Assembly: GCA_964438715.1 (NCBI GenBank)
Contig: CAYTLQ010000119.1
Location: 1 to 6,560 of the forward strand
DNA length: 6,560 nt
DNA from: CAYTLQ01 sp964438715
Lineage (GTDB): Bacteria > Bacteroidota > Ignavibacteria > Ignavibacteriales > Ignavibacteriaceae
Direction: 5' to 3'
Shown: positions 6,204 through 6,560 of the stretch, piece after piece
Layout of the letters: each line of letters begins with the position of its first letter
Position numbering within the stretch: the first letter of the stretch is position 1
The notes under the pieces: model-generated
What the model was told of the DNA's origin: nothing
The model's database searches: none
What the model saw: the letters and a program-made list of their open reading frames with translations, nothing else
Translations under genes and position numbers: made by a program

Positions 6204-6560
6204 ATGCAGCCCCTACAAACTGAAAATATTCTTTCCGGACTCCTCGATGAGGACCGGTTGACCTATGAACTTCTTGTTGCAAGGTTAAAGTCGTACGGTA
6301 AAGAAAATTTTCCAGAGTCGGTTTCTACCTCTGAGTCGTATATAGAATTTTTCCGTGAAATTTCTGCACGCCAATCCTTCAAGATAGGTTCTGAGCTTTC
6401 AGAATCATTTCTGTCACTTGAAAATGCCCGGTATTTTCTGAGTTCTGAAGCCCCCCTGATTCAAAAAATTGAAGAATATCTAAACAATGGCAAAAAAGGG
6501 AAATTAAGCGGAAATGCTACTTATAGCGACCTGAAAAGGTCTTATGGAAAATGGGCTTTG
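6204..6560 (+). CDS. Unrecognised protein, candidate flagellar/chemotaxis regulon member (partial, C-terminus missing)
   Basis: The frame is open from ATG 6204 to the right edge (119 codons, MQPLQTENILSGLLDEDRLT...). I do not recognise the family. What can be seen is a hydrophilic, largely helical, mildly acidic start, with no signal peptide or membrane segment in the part present, so it is probably cytoplasmic. Stretches such as KIGSELSESFLSLENARYFL and LIQKIEEYLNNGKKGK suggest amphipathic helices. The start is supported by AAGGA at 6190-6194, nine bases before the ATG, and by a sigma-28-type promoter at 6122-6148. Earlier ATGs at 6168 and 6194 give only nine-codon frames. Promoter class suggests a motility-related role; no enzymatic motif is visible in the part present. 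A regulator, a flagellar accessory protein or a signalling protein whose known domain lies past the edge are all possible. Confidence 0.75.
   Translation, partial: MQPLQTENILSGLLDEDRLTYELLVARLKSYGKENFPESVSTSESYIEFFREISARQSFKIGSELSESFLSLENARYFLSSEAPLIQKIEEYLNNGKKGKLSGNATYSDLKRSYGKWAL

Noticed and set aside
1..6560. Search for CRISPR arrays, tRNA/rRNA genes, insertion sequences and attachment sites
   Set aside because: No regularly spaced repeats, transposase, cloverleaf or long terminal repeats were seen by eye; coding density and base composition look uniform across the window.

Overview
The window is an AT-rich bacterial chromosomal segment with six convincing genes and one partial gene of unknown function. 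Gene content (flagellar-type promoters, a chemoreceptor, CheW, a receiver-PP2C phosphatase, and a TonB_C protein), the A-rich starts lacking a clear Shine-Dalgarno on some genes, and a very strong one on another suggest a motile member of the Bacteroidota/Chlorobi-Ignavibacteria group. That placement is inferred from style and gene families. There is no rRNA or marker gene to confirm it.

Left part (1-1522, minus strand): a secreted esterase with an N-terminal CBM20-like starch-binding domain runs off the left edge. Upstream of it, on the same strand, is a TetR regulator of the WHG C-terminal type. The 74-base gap between them holds a 22-bp near-perfect palindrome. A second, 19-bp, palindrome lies just upstream of the tetR start. 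Both are candidate operators. The region 1523-1770 is intergenic and divergent.

Middle (1771-3485): a plus-strand response regulator fused to a PP2C/RsbU-type serine/threonine phosphatase converges on a minus-strand cheW. A 12-bp perfect hairpin sits at the phosphatase stop codon and could terminate both transcripts.

Right part (3000-6006, minus strand): a compact operon runs tonB_C-like gene -> methyl-accepting chemotaxis protein -> cheW, with gaps of 3 and 13 bases. The chemoreceptor has two membrane segments, a roughly 160-residue periplasmic sensor and what look like four tandem HAMP units before a standard signalling hairpin. No cheA, cheR or cheB lies in the window, so these proteins presumably serve a core pathway encoded elsewhere.

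The right intergenic region (6007-6203) carries two back-to-back promoters, one on each strand. Both read TAAA-N15-TCCGATAA, one base off the sigma-28 (FliA) consensus at the -10 element and with exact spacing. The minus-strand copy drives the tonB_C-mcp-cheW operon. The plus-strand copy drives an unrecognised gene starting at 6204 and cut by the right edge. The likely picture is a flagellar late-class regulon locus pairing a TonB-like periplasmic protein with a chemoreceptor and an uncharacterised cytoplasmic protein. The receiver-phosphatase next door could be a further signalling input, but nothing in the sequence proves a link.
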